A DNA stretch of 15,548 bases from JBFLYE01 sp040756715 [NCBI: bacterium] (GCA_040756715.1 JBFLYE010000100.1:1-15548), one strand, 5' to 3'. Counted from the first letter of the stretch, positions 6,920 to 14,286 are shown. A program made the numbers and translations. Notes: a model not told the origin generated them from the letters alone.

Positions 6920-8109
6920 GGGAGGAGATATTAAAAAACTTAAGCATAGAAACAGAAGGAAAGATTATTTTCCTTGTTATGGATGGCCTAGGTGGTCTTC
7001 CAATAAATGGAAAAACAGAGCTTGAAGCTGCAAATAAGCCAAACATTGATAGCCTATGCAAAGAATCAATACTTGGGCTTATGGATCCAATTGGCCCGGG
7101 GGTAACGCCGGGCTCAGGCCCTGCACATTTGGCTCTTTTTGGCTATGACCCTTTAAAATATGATATTGGAAGGGGGCTTTTGTCTGCTTTGGGAATTGGC
7201 TTTCCCCTTTCTAGCTCTGATGTTTGTGCAAGGGGAAACTTCTGCACAATAGAAAATGGGATAATAACGGATAGGAGGGCAGGAAGGATAGCGACAGAGA
7301 AAAACAGGGAGCTTTGTGAAATTCTTTCAAAGATAGAGATAGAAGGTATTAAAATATTTACCATCCCTGAAAAAGAGCATAGATTTGTTGTTATATTTAG
7401 GGGAGAAGACCTATGTTCTTGTCTTTTAGATTCAGACCCGCAAATTACAGGTGTTCCTCCATTAAATGTTCTACCAAAGATAGAGGTTGCTACAGGGTCA
7501 GCAGAAATTGTAAATCAATGGATTTCTAAAGCAGGTGAGGTTTTAAAGGAGCAATATCCAGCAAATATGGTTTTGCTGCGTGGTTTTGCAAGCTATCTTA
7601 ATATCCCAAGCTTTAAGGAATTGTATAAGCTTAATTCTTGTTGTATTGCAACATACCCAATGTATAAAGGGCTTGCAAGCCTTGTTGGAATGGATGTTCT
7701 GGATTGTGGGGAAAGCTTAGAAACCCAAGTTAATACTTTGCATTCAAGCTTTTCTTCTTATAACTTTTTCTTTTTCCATATAAAAGGAACGGACAAAAAA
7801 GGAGAAGATGGAGATTATGAAGGAAAGGTAAAGGTAATTGAGGATGTAGACAAAATTATTCCAGAAATACTTAAGTTAAATCCAGATCTTTTTGTCATAA
7901 CAGGAGACCATTCAACGCCAGCCCTTTTAAAATCCCATTCCTGGCATCCGGTTCCCTTAATCCTTTATTCAAAATATTGCATTCCAGATGGGATAAAGGA
8001 ATTTTCTGAAAGAAGCGCATCAAAAGGCTCTTTGAGGAGGTTTCCCATGCAAGAGCTAATGGGGCTTGTCTTAGGATATTCAAAGAAGCTTATAAAATAC
8101 GGAGCATAA
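6916..8109 (+). CDS. apgM: Archaeal-type cofactor-independent phosphoglycerate mutase
   Basis: ApgM interconverts 3- and 2-phosphoglycerate without 2,3-bisphosphoglycerate, through a phosphoserine intermediate and a dimetal centre. The 397-aa product shows D23 in LVMDGLGG, the serine motif TPGSGPAH (64-71, probable nucleophile S67), LFGYDPLKYDIGRG, and C-terminal ligands GDHST (D331, H332) and HSWHP (H341, H344). This is the archaeal-type family in the alkaline phosphatase superfamily, about 400 aa, distinct from the longer bacterial GpmI. The start is a TTG overlapping the tpiA stop as TTGA. Pairing with tpiA makes a small lower-glycolysis module. Confidence 0.93.
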   Translation: MREEILKNLSIETEGKIIFLVMDGLGGLPINGKTELEAANKPNIDSLCKESILGLMDPIGPGVTPGSGPAHLALFGYDPLKYDIGRGLLSALGIGFPLSSSDVCARGNFCTIENGIITDRRAGRIATEKNRELCEILSKIEIEGIKIFTIPEKEHRFVVIFRGEDLCSCLLDSDPQITGVPPLNVLPKIEVATGSAEIVNQWISKAGEVLKEQYPANMVLLRGFASYLNIPSFKELYKLNSCCIATYPMYKGLASLVGMDVLDCGESLETQVNTLHSSFSSYNFFFFHIKGTDKKGEDGDYEGKVKVIEDVDKIIPEILKLNPDLFVITGDHSTPALLKSHSWHPVPLILYSKYCIPDGIKEFSERSASKGSLRRFPMQELMGLVLGYSKKLIKYGA

Positions 8110-8165
8110 AAGGGATTTAGGAATTCCAATTATTCAATCACGGCACTAAATACAATTGTAAATTT

Positions 8166-8495
8166 TCATATTTCAACGAGGGGACAATCTGCCCATAATA
8201 TCTCAAGCTGATAAAAAGACCTGTATTCTTCTTCAAATATATTAACAATAACACTTCCATAGTCAATAAGCGTCCACCCCTTTGCATCTTCTATATGTAA
8301 GGGTTTTATATTTTTCTTTATTGCTTTATAGATTTCCTCAATAATTGCCTTTGTTTGAACATCAGAGCGCGAGGTTAGAATAATAAGAAAATCTGAGATA
8401 GGGGATTTTTTGGCTATATTAAAAACCTTTATATCCTCTGCCTTCTTTGAAAAAGCTGCCTTAACTACCTTTTTTGCTATGCTTTTTGGGTACAT
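8166..8495 (-). CDS. rsfS: Ribosome silencing factor RsfS
   Basis: RsfS (Iojap/YbeB) binds ribosomal protein uL14 and blocks subunit joining when nutrients are scarce. The 109-aa product shows SDFLIILTSRSDVQTKAI, HIEDAKGWTLIDYGSVIVNIF and EEEYRSFYQLEILWADCP, all characteristic of the family. The start overlaps the end of yqeK by 19 nt, so the two are coupled. The yqeK-rsfS order is widespread; the nadD gene usually found just upstream is missing from the window, and a CBS protein takes its place. Confidence 0.92.
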   Translation of the reverse strand: MYPKSIAKKVVKAAFSKKAEDIKVFNIAKKSPISDFLIILTSRSDVQTKAIIEEIYKAIKKNIKPLHIEDAKGWTLIDYGSVIVNIFEEEYRSFYQLEILWADCPLVEI

Positions 8496-9025
8496 ATACT
8501 ATTCCACAAGGAAACTGTCCTTGGATGAAGGAGGGAGCCTTTTTTAAGAACATATTCTATTTTTTTCTTTATGACCTCCCTTAAAACACCCTCAATATCC
8601 CTTTTTGCCCTATCCAATAAATCTCCATCTGGACAGGTTTCAAGGTAATCAGCGATATAAAGAATCTTTGAAAGCAAGGGCATATTTGCCATTCCTGTTG
8701 AATGAAATTTTATTGCATTAAGAATTTCTTCCTCTTCAATATTAAATCTTTCCTTTGCCATACAAGCACCAATTGCTCCATGCCAAAGCCCTGGTTCTCT
8801 TTTTTCTATTCTATCAAGCCCTATTTTATATTTTTCAATAAGGCTTTTCATCTCATCCTTTGGAATGTCTTTGGCAATATCATGGAGGTAGGAGATGAGC
8901 TCTAATTTTTCTTTATCAACATTGTAATGAGATGAAATCTCACAAGCAATCCTTTTTACCTCTTGAATATGAAAAAGCCTTTCCTTTGTCATAAGAGATG
9001 CAAGCTCTTTTTCTATATCCCTCAT
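8477..9025 (-). CDS. yqeK: YqeK-type HD-domain Ap4A hydrolase
   Basis: This 182-aa HD-domain protein matches the YqeK family, iron-dependent enzymes that split diadenosine tetraphosphate symmetrically into two ADP. Metal and active-site positions are visible: H19 in LFHIQEV, H48-D49 in YLHDIAKDIP, H82 in LWHGAIGA, H108 in IKFHSTG, and D126 in ILYIADYLE. It lies 20 nt after the CBS gene stop and overlaps rsfS at its end, so it is probably the middle gene of a three-gene transcript. No strong Shine-Dalgarno sequence precedes the start. Confidence 0.9.
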   Translation of the reverse strand: MRDIEKELASLMTKERLFHIQEVKRIACEISSHYNVDKEKLELISYLHDIAKDIPKDEMKSLIEKYKIGLDRIEKREPGLWHGAIGACMAKERFNIEEEEILNAIKFHSTGMANMPLLSKILYIADYLETCPDGDLLDRAKRDIEGVLREVIKKKIEYVLKKGSLLHPRTVSLWNSICTQKA

Positions 9026-9045
9026 TCTATTTTATCCGTTAAATC

Positions 9046-9438
9046 CTATTTCCTTCCTGCAATTGCCTTTACAATATCGCCGCAAGAGATTATCCCAGAG
9101 GAAAAAAGCCTTGTTTTTTCTTTCTTTTCTTCATCTATAACCAACAAGCGATGGATATTATTCTCTACCATAACCCTTGCTGCCTTTTCTACATCCTCTT
9201 CTTTCCCAATTGTAATTATAGGCTTTGTCATAATCTCAGAAATCCTTATATTTTCAAGGTCTTTTCCAAAAAACCTTGTAATATCCATCTCTGAAAGGAT
9301 TCCAGAAAACTCATTTTTCTCATTCACCACAATAATCCCAGAGATGTCATACTCAGCCAATACACAGGCTGCCTCCTTTACAGAGAGCTCATCTGCTACG
9401 GTTATTACACCTTTTGTCATAATATCTTTAACCTTCAT
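9046..9438 (-). CDS. Tandem CBS-domain protein
   Basis: This 130-aa protein consists of two CBS motifs only, at about residues 7-56 (KDIMTKGVITVADELSVKEA, then GILSEMDITR) and 70-128 (SEIMTKPIITIGKEEDVEKA, then ISCGDIVKAI). Such Bateman modules bind adenine nucleotides such as AMP, ATP or S-adenosylmethionine and act as energy or redox sensors, usually by contacting a partner. It has the strongest Shine-Dalgarno in the window (AGGAGGT, five bases before the ATG). It is transcribed divergently from the AcsD-AcsA fusion gene across a 110-nt intergenic region. A regulatory link to CODH or to yqeK is possible but unproven. Confidence 0.9.
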   Translation of the reverse strand: MKVKDIMTKGVITVADELSVKEAACVLAEYDISGIIVVNEKNEFSGILSEMDITRFFGKDLENIRISEIMTKPIITIGKEEDVEKAARVMVENNIHRLLVIDEEKKEKTRLFSSGIISCGDIVKAIAGRK

Positions 9439-9443
9439 TTTTT

Positions 9444-9450
9444 ACCTCCT
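9444..9450 (-). promoter_or_regulatory. Shine-Dalgarno of the CBS gene
   Basis: AGGAGGT on the minus strand lies five bases before the ATG. It contrasts with the absence of such a site at most other promoter-proximal genes here. Confidence 0.85.
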
Positions 9451-9461
9451 AAATTTTTTAA

Positions 9462-9490
9462 AGAATAATCAATTTTCCTTTTCTTGTCAA
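9462..9490 (-). promoter_or_regulatory. Promoter of the CBS-yqeK-rsfS operon
   Basis: On the minus strand, a perfect TTGACA (9485-9490) and TATTCT (9462-9467) are 17 nt apart. The predicted +1 is near 9455, giving a leader of about 17 nt that carries the AGGAGGT site. Confidence 0.7.
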
Positions 9491-9507
9491 ATTTTTTTGC
9501 AAAATCT

Positions 9508-9536
9508 TTGACCTTTTAAAGGTCTTAATGTAAAAT
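9508..9536 (+). promoter_or_regulatory. Promoter of the AcsD-AcsA fusion gene
   Basis: TTGACC (9508-9513) and TAAAAT (9531-9536) are 17 nt apart, with a predicted +1 near 9543. Only about six bases would precede the ATG at 9549, and there is no Shine-Dalgarno sequence. Confidence 0.8.
9510..9524. promoter_or_regulatory. Palindromic operator candidate in the CODH promoter
   Basis: GACCTTTTAAAGGTC is a perfect 7-1-7 inverted repeat (GACCTTT, T, AAAGGTC). It overlaps the last four bases of the -35 and the first part of the spacer, centred about 26 bases upstream of the predicted start. A dimeric protein bound there would block RNA polymerase. The regulator is unknown. Confidence 0.55.
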
Positions 9537-9548
9537 TTTTGTTTAATT

Positions 9549-12500
9549 ATGGATATACCAAAGGAAACCTACAAAACATCTATCATAGAGGGAGAGATTG
9601 GTGGATTAAAAATAGGGGGGGAAAATACAATGCCCTTCTATTTATTTGAAGGCAATATGCCAAATCCGCCCAGGATTGCTTTAGAGATATGGGATGAGCC
9701 TCCCAAGGATTGGCTACCAAATGTTGTTGAGCCATACAAAGATGTGATAAACGATCCTGTTTCCTGGGCAAAAAAGGCAATTTCCTATGGTTGCGATATG
9801 GTCTGTCTTAAGCTAATAGGCACAGACCCCTTAGGAAGCAATAGGTCTCCCCAAGAAGCCGCTGCTGTGGCAAAGAATGTTTGTGATAATATAGATCTTC
9901 CCTTAATTGTTTTAGGATGTGGAAATATAGAAAAGGATTCAGTTACCCTAAAGGAGGTAGCCTCCGCTTGCGAAGGAAGAAATATCTTGCTTGGAGCAGC
10001 CACCGAGGATAATTACAAAGTAATTGGTGCATCTGCATTAGCCTATAAACACAATGTCTCTGCCCAAACCCCAATAGATGTTAATCTATCAAAGCAATTA
10101 AATATTTTATTGGGAAACCTCGGGCTTTCTGATAATAAGATTTTAATTGACCCAACCGGTTCTACCTTGGGCTATGGCTTGGAATATACATACTCAGTCA
10201 TTGAAAGGATAAGGCTTTCTGCCCTTCAAGCAGGGGATGAGAAGCTTAAGATGCCCATATTTGTAGAGATAGGAAAGGATTGCTGGAAGATAAAGGAGGT
10301 AAGGGAGGATAACCCACAATGGGGTGATATAGAAAAAAGGGGAATCCTCTGGGAGGCAATTAGCGGGCTTTCCTTTCTCCTTGCTGGCTGTAATCTTCTT
10401 GTGATGAGACATCCCTCTTCTCTGAAACTCCTTAAGGAGATGATAAAAGAGCTCATGGAGCTTAAAGAGGAAGAGAAAGAGGTTAAAAAGGAGGCAAAAA
10501 AGGAGGAACATATTTATGTGGCAAGGGAGGAAAAAGGGGAAGAAAAGATAAAAAGGCATCCAGGTGATCACTATAAGCCATCCTGGATAGATGAGGATAT
10601 TTGTGAATTCCTTGAGAAAAAGGAGGCTTTGGTTTATTCAGCAAATGAAGGCTTTAAAGATAAGGCAAAGAAGGATGGAGTAAGGACGGTCTTTGAGAGA
10701 GCAGAGGAAATAAAGCCCTGCCCATTTGGCGAAAAGGGTGCTTGTTGTAAGCATTGTGCAATGGGTCCTTGTCGATTAAGCTTTAAGGATGAATCCCTTG
10801 AGGAGCAAGAGGAGGGACAAAAAACAGGGCTTTGTGGAGCAACCATAGGAACAATCTCTGCCAGGAATTTTGCTAGAATGATTGCCGCAGGTGCCTCTGC
10901 ACACTCTGACCATGGAAGGGAGGTAGCCGAAATATTGATTGCGGTAGCAGAGGGAAAGGCACCCGGTTATAGCATAAAGGATATGGAAAAGCTTTACAAT
11001 GTGGCAAAAGATTTTGGTATTGAAACTGAAGGAAAGGATGAATATGCAATTGCCAAAGAATTGGGAGAAAAGGCATTAGCTGAATTTGGAAAGCAACAGG
11101 GCGAGCTTACCTTTATAAAAAGGATGCCCCTTACCAGGCAGAATGTTTGGAAAAAATTGGGTATGACACCGCGTGGCATAGACAGAGAGGTGGTTGAAAT
11201 AATGCACAGAACACACATGGGCGTTGACCAGGATTACAGAAATATCCTTCTTCAAGGCTCTAGGTGTGCATTAGCCGATGGATATGGTGGCAGTATGATT
11301 GCAACAGAATTGCAGGATATTCTCTTTGGCACACCAAAACCTGTGCTCTCTCGGGTAAATCTTGGGGTTTTAAGGGAAGATTGTGTTAATCTGGTAATCC
11401 ATGGCCATGAGCCCCTACTCTCTGAGATGATTGTGGTTGCCTCCAAAAATCCAAAAATGGAGGAACTGGCAAAGTCTGTAGGGGCAAAAGGGATAAATTT
11501 AGCCGGCATCTGCTGCACGGCAAATGAAATTTTAATGCGTCATGGTGTGCCTTTAGCTGGCAATCTCCTCCAACAAGAATTAGCCATAGCAACCGGCAGC
11601 GTTGAGGCAATGGTAATAGATGTCCAATGCATCTTCCAATCCCTGCCAAAGGTTGCCCAATGCTACCATACAAAGATTATTTCAACCTCAGCTAAGGGCA
11701 AGATCCCTGGGGCATTGCACATTGAATTTGACCCACACAATGCCCTTGTCTCAGCAGAAAAGATTGTTGAGACAGCCATCTTAAATTTCAAAAACCGAAT
11801 TAAAGAAAAGGTAGAGATTCCCCAAGAATCTATGGATTTAGTGGCTGGCTTTACCCATGAATATGTGAATTATATGCTGGGTGGAAAATTTAGAGCCTCC
11901 TATTGGCCCTTAAATGACAATATTATCAATGGGAAAATAAGGGGTGTGGTTGGTGTGGTTGGCTGTAATAACCCAAGGGTAGCCCTGGATAGTGTTCATA
12001 TTCCTCTGGTAAAGGAGCTGATAAAAAATAATGTTTTGGTGCTTCAAACCGGATGTGCTGCGATAGCCTGTGCAAAGGCAGGTTTACTAACCCCAGAGGC
12101 GGCAAAATTTGCGGGAGAAGGATTAGCACAGGTATGCGAGGCAATTGGAATACCTCCAGTTCTCCATTGTGGTTCTTGTGTTGACAATTCAAGGCTTTTG
12201 GTAGCCGGGGCCGAAATGGTTAAGGTGGGTGGCTTGGGCGATGATGTATCAGACCTTCCCATTGCCGGATGTGCGCCAGAATGGATGTCAGAAAAGGCAA
12301 TTGCGATTGGCCAATATTTTGTAGCCACAGGTCTTTTGGTTGCCTTTGGCGTAAATTTTCCCACCCTAGGAAGCAAGGCTACCACACGGCATTTATTTGA
12401 GGAATACGAGGGTTTAACCGGCGGAATGTGGGCATTTGAAAAAGACCCTTATAAATTAGCCAGGCTTTTAATTGAGCATATTGACAAAAAGAGGGAGGCA

Positions 12501-12569
12501 TTAGGCATAAACAAACCAAAGGAAAGAATCCTCTACGATATGGAAGCAAGGAGGGAGCTTAAATTCTAA
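9549..12569 (+). CDS. AcsD-AcsA fusion: corrinoid Fe-S protein small subunit joined to Ni-CO dehydrogenase
   Basis: This 1006-aa protein has two parts. Residues 1-303 match AcsD/CdhD, the TIM-barrel small subunit of the corrinoid iron-sulfur protein: IGGENTMPFYLFEGNMPN, PVSWAKKAISYG, SPQEAAAVAK, VLGCGNIEKD, LLGAATEDNYK, GYGLEYTYSVIERIR, ending LLVMRHPSSLKLLKE. A charged Lys/Glu linker spans about 304-345. Residues 346-1006 are an AcsA-type CODH: C391 and C399 (D cluster); C400, C403, C408 and C429 (B cluster); AAGASAHSDHGRE (H452, H455); and the C-cluster motifs HGHEP (618-622), ICC (C655/C656), QC (C694), GCNN (C806), TGC (C836) and GSC (C877). K916 lies in CAPEWMSEKA. All known ligands are present. 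AcsA reduces CO2 to CO; AcsD helps carry the methyl group. No other acs gene lies nearby. Confidence 0.95.
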   Translation: MDIPKETYKTSIIEGEIGGLKIGGENTMPFYLFEGNMPNPPRIALEIWDEPPKDWLPNVVEPYKDVINDPVSWAKKAISYGCDMVCLKLIGTDPLGSNRSPQEAAAVAKNVCDNIDLPLIVLGCGNIEKDSVTLKEVASACEGRNILLGAATEDNYKVIGASALAYKHNVSAQTPIDVNLSKQLNILLGNLGLSDNKILIDPTGSTLGYGLEYTYSVIERIRLSALQAGDEKLKMPIFVEIGKDCWKIKEVREDNPQWGDIEKRGILWEAISGLSFLLAGCNLLVMRHPSSLKLLKEMIKELMELKEEEKEVKKEAKKEEHIYVAREEKGEEKIKRHPGDHYKPSWIDEDICEFLEKKEALVYSANEGFKDKAKKDGVRTVFERAEEIKPCPFGEKGACCKHCAMGPCRLSFKDESLEEQEEGQKTGLCGATIGTISARNFARMIAAGASAHSDHGREVAEILIAVAEGKAPGYSIKDMEKLYNVAKDFGIETEGKDEYAIAKELGEKALAEFGKQQGELTFIKRMPLTRQNVWKKLGMTPRGIDREVVEIMHRTHMGVDQDYRNILLQGSRCALADGYGGSMIATELQDILFGTPKPVLSRVNLGVLREDCVNLVIHGHEPLLSEMIVVASKNPKMEELAKSVGAKGINLAGICCTANEILMRHGVPLAGNLLQQELAIATGSVEAMVIDVQCIFQSLPKVAQCYHTKIISTSAKGKIPGALHIEFDPHNALVSAEKIVETAILNFKNRIKEKVEIPQESMDLVAGFTHEYVNYMLGGKFRASYWPLNDNIINGKIRGVVGVVGCNNPRVALDSVHIPLVKELIKNNVLVLQTGCAAIACAKAGLLTPEAAKFAGEGLAQVCEAIGIPPVLHCGSCVDNSRLLVAGAEMVKVGGLGDDVSDLPIAGCAPEWMSEKAIAIGQYFVATGLLVAFGVNFPTLGSKATTRHLFEEYEGLTGGMWAFEKDPYKLARLLIEHIDKKREALGINKPKERILYDMEARRELKF

Positions 12570-12581
12570 TCTGTCAGCAGG

Positions 12582-13778
12582 CTAAACCTCCAAAATATGT
12601 CCAAGCTTTTCCTTCTTTGTCTTAAGGTAGGTTATATTCTTTGGGTTTATCTCTCCTGGAATGGGAATCCTCTCTTTTATCTTTATTCCATAGCCTTCCA
12701 AGCCAATTATCTTCCTTGGGTTGTTGGTAAGAAGCCTTATGCTCGAAAGACCAAGGTCAACCAATATCTGGGCTCCTGTCCCATACTCCCTTAAATCAGG
12801 AGGAAATCCCAAAGCCTTGTTTGCCTCTACGGTATCCATACCTTCATCCTGAAGGCTATAGCTTTTAAGCTTATCCAAAAGCCCAATCCCCCTTCCCTCC
12901 TGGATGAGATATAGAAGGACACCTTGTTTTTCCTCCTCTATCATTTCAAGGCTTTTTCTTAATTGCTCACCACAATCACACCTTAAGGAATGGAATATAT
13001 CACCGGTTAAGCATTGGGAATGAACCCGAACCAATACATTTTTTCTTCCCTTAATCTCACCCTTTACTAAGGCAAGGTGGATTCCCTTGTCGATCAATGA
13101 AGAATAGGCAATAAGCTTGAAGGCTCCAAATTTTGTGGGAAGGCTTGTTTCTGTTATCCTCTTTATTAGCTTCTCCTTTTTCCTTCTATACTCGATAAGG
13201 CTTGCAATGGTTATTATCTTTAAATTATGCTTTTTTGCAAAATCAATAAGAAAGGGAAGCCTTGCCATATCTCCATCTTCATCCATAATCTCGCATATTA
13301 CAGCAGATGGATAGAAACCAGCAAGCTTTGCCAAATCAAGGGATGCCTCTGTATGTCCAGCACGCACAAGGACACCGCCATTCCTTGCTACTAATGGAAA
13401 TATGTGCCCTGGTCTTGCCAGATCATCTGGTTTTGTATCCTTGTCTATAATTGCCTTTATTGTCCTTGCCCGATCATAAGCAGATATGCCTGTGGTTGTT
13501 CCGTATTTGTAGTCGCAGGAGACCGTAAATGCTGTTTTATGGATGTCTTGTGGCTCAGCAAGCATAGGATGTAAATTTAATTCACTTGCCCTTTCCTCTG
13601 TTATTGAGACACAGATAAGCCCCCGCCCCTGCTTTGCCATAAAGTTTATGGAAGAAGGGGTGATAAGGGAAGATGGTATCACAAGGTCCCCCTCATTCTC
13701 CCTATTCTCATCGTCAACCACGATGAGCATCTTACCATTTTTGAGGGCATCTATTGCCTCAGGGATTACAGAAAACAT
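12582..13778 (-). CDS. ribBA: Bifunctional DHBP synthase / GTP cyclohydrolase II
   Basis: RibBA supplies both precursors of riboflavin. The N-terminal half (about 1-200) converts ribulose 5-phosphate to 3,4-dihydroxy-2-butanone 4-phosphate and shows DDENRENEGDL (22-32), RPGHIFPL (122-129) and GHTEASLDL (141-149). The C-terminal half (about 205-398) opens GTP and shows zinc cysteines C256, C267 and C269 in HSQCLTGD and LRCDCGEQL, then IQEGRGIGL, GTGAQIL and LTNNPRKI. The 398-aa length is standard and both active sites look intact. No other rib gene or FMN riboswitch is visible. It converges on the CODH fusion with 12 nt between the stop codons. Confidence 0.96.
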   Translation of the reverse strand: MFSVIPEAIDALKNGKMLIVVDDENRENEGDLVIPSSLITPSSINFMAKQGRGLICVSITEERASELNLHPMLAEPQDIHKTAFTVSCDYKYGTTTGISAYDRARTIKAIIDKDTKPDDLARPGHIFPLVARNGGVLVRAGHTEASLDLAKLAGFYPSAVICEIMDEDGDMARLPFLIDFAKKHNLKIITIASLIEYRRKKEKLIKRITETSLPTKFGAFKLIAYSSLIDKGIHLALVKGEIKGRKNVLVRVHSQCLTGDIFHSLRCDCGEQLRKSLEMIEEEKQGVLLYLIQEGRGIGLLDKLKSYSLQDEGMDTVEANKALGFPPDLREYGTGAQILVDLGLSSIRLLTNNPRKIIGLEGYGIKIKERIPIPGEINPKNITYLKTKKEKLGHILEV

Positions 13779-13785
13779 AAATTAT

Positions 13786-13814
13786 AATTTACACACAAAA
13801 TAGGTAATTTGCAA
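13786..13814 (-). promoter_or_regulatory. Promoter of ribBA
   Basis: On the minus strand, TTGCAA (13809-13814) and TAAATT (13786-13791) are 17 nt apart. The predicted +1 is 13779, one base before the ATG, and there is no Shine-Dalgarno sequence. A perfect TATAAT at 13781-13786 lies too close to the ATG to serve this start. Confidence 0.6.
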
Positions 13815-13830
13815 TGCTTATTTTGGAAGG

Positions 13831-14196
13831 TTAAATGGATTCCTTTCTTTCTCCCACAAACCAGCTACTTCTTTTCTTAAAGAGGAGATTAAATGTGGTT
13901 AGGCTTCCATATATCCTTGTAATGTATTGCTGAAGCTCAATCTTGTCAACATCTGGAATATTAGGATGTGAATTTATCTTTGCCTCAAGAACACGAAGCC
14001 TATCCCTAATCATAATGATTTTATGGAAAAATCTCTCTAAAGGAAGGACAAATTCCTTAAGGTCTTTTCTTTCTGGCTTTATAATAATGCTTCCCCCTTT
14101 CCACCTCTCACCAAGCTCTATATCCGCATATTTTAAGCCTACATCCTCTATTTCTTCCCTTACTATCCTTCTTATCTTCTCGTAATCAATCTCCAT
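13831..14196 (-). CDS. Hypothetical protein, 121 aa
   Basis: I do not recognise the family. The protein begins MEIDYEKIRRIVREEIEDVG and is Lys/Glu/Arg-rich and soluble, with no signal peptide or membrane segment. Notable stretches are VLPLERFFHKIIMIRDRLRVL, INSHPNIPDVDKIELQQYIT and RIYGSLTTFNLLF, which look helical. The frame stays open up to 14292, but that longer form would cover the promoter and GTG start of the divergent synthetase gene. I therefore chose the ATG at 14196, which follows a short purine-rich AAGGTG. It lies 52 nt upstream of ribBA on the same strand. Codon use is like that of its neighbours. Confidence 0.65.
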   Translation of the reverse strand: MEIDYEKIRRIVREEIEDVGLKYADIELGERWKGGSIIIKPERKDLKEFVLPLERFFHKIIMIRDRLRVLEAKINSHPNIPDVDKIELQQYITRIYGSLTTFNLLFKKRSSWFVGERKESI

Positions 14197-14250
14197 CACC
14201 TTATTTATCGGCAGATTTTGGATAAATCTTAAGAAAAAAATTAACCGATC

Positions 14251-14279
14251 TTGCTTTAATCTTTCTCTTTGCTTATAAT
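14251..14279 (+). promoter_or_regulatory. Promoter of the ADP-forming acyl-CoA synthetase gene
   Basis: TTGCTT (14251-14256) and a perfect TATAAT (14274-14279) are separated by 17 nt. The predicted +1 is 14286, one base before the GTG start, so the message would be essentially leaderless. Confidence 0.75.
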
Positions 14280-14286
14280 TATTTTG

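Noticed and set aside
8110-8165. Short palindromes GGAATTCC and ACAATTGT between convergent apgM and rsfS
   Set aside because: Eight-base AT-rich palindromes without GC stem or T-run are not convincing terminators or operators.
8963-9511. 182-codon plus-strand frame antisense to yqeK and the CBS gene
   Set aside because: Ser/Phe/Ile-rich composition typical of a shadow frame. The opposite strand carries two clear protein families.
12570-12581. Terminator between the CODH fusion and ribBA
   Set aside because: The 12-nt gap has no hairpin or T-run. Any termination signal must lie within the opposing coding sequences.
13779-13830. FMN riboswitch upstream of ribBA
   Set aside because: Only 52 nt separate the neighbouring stop from the ribBA start, too short for the conserved FMN aptamer, and a promoter with near-zero leader fits instead.
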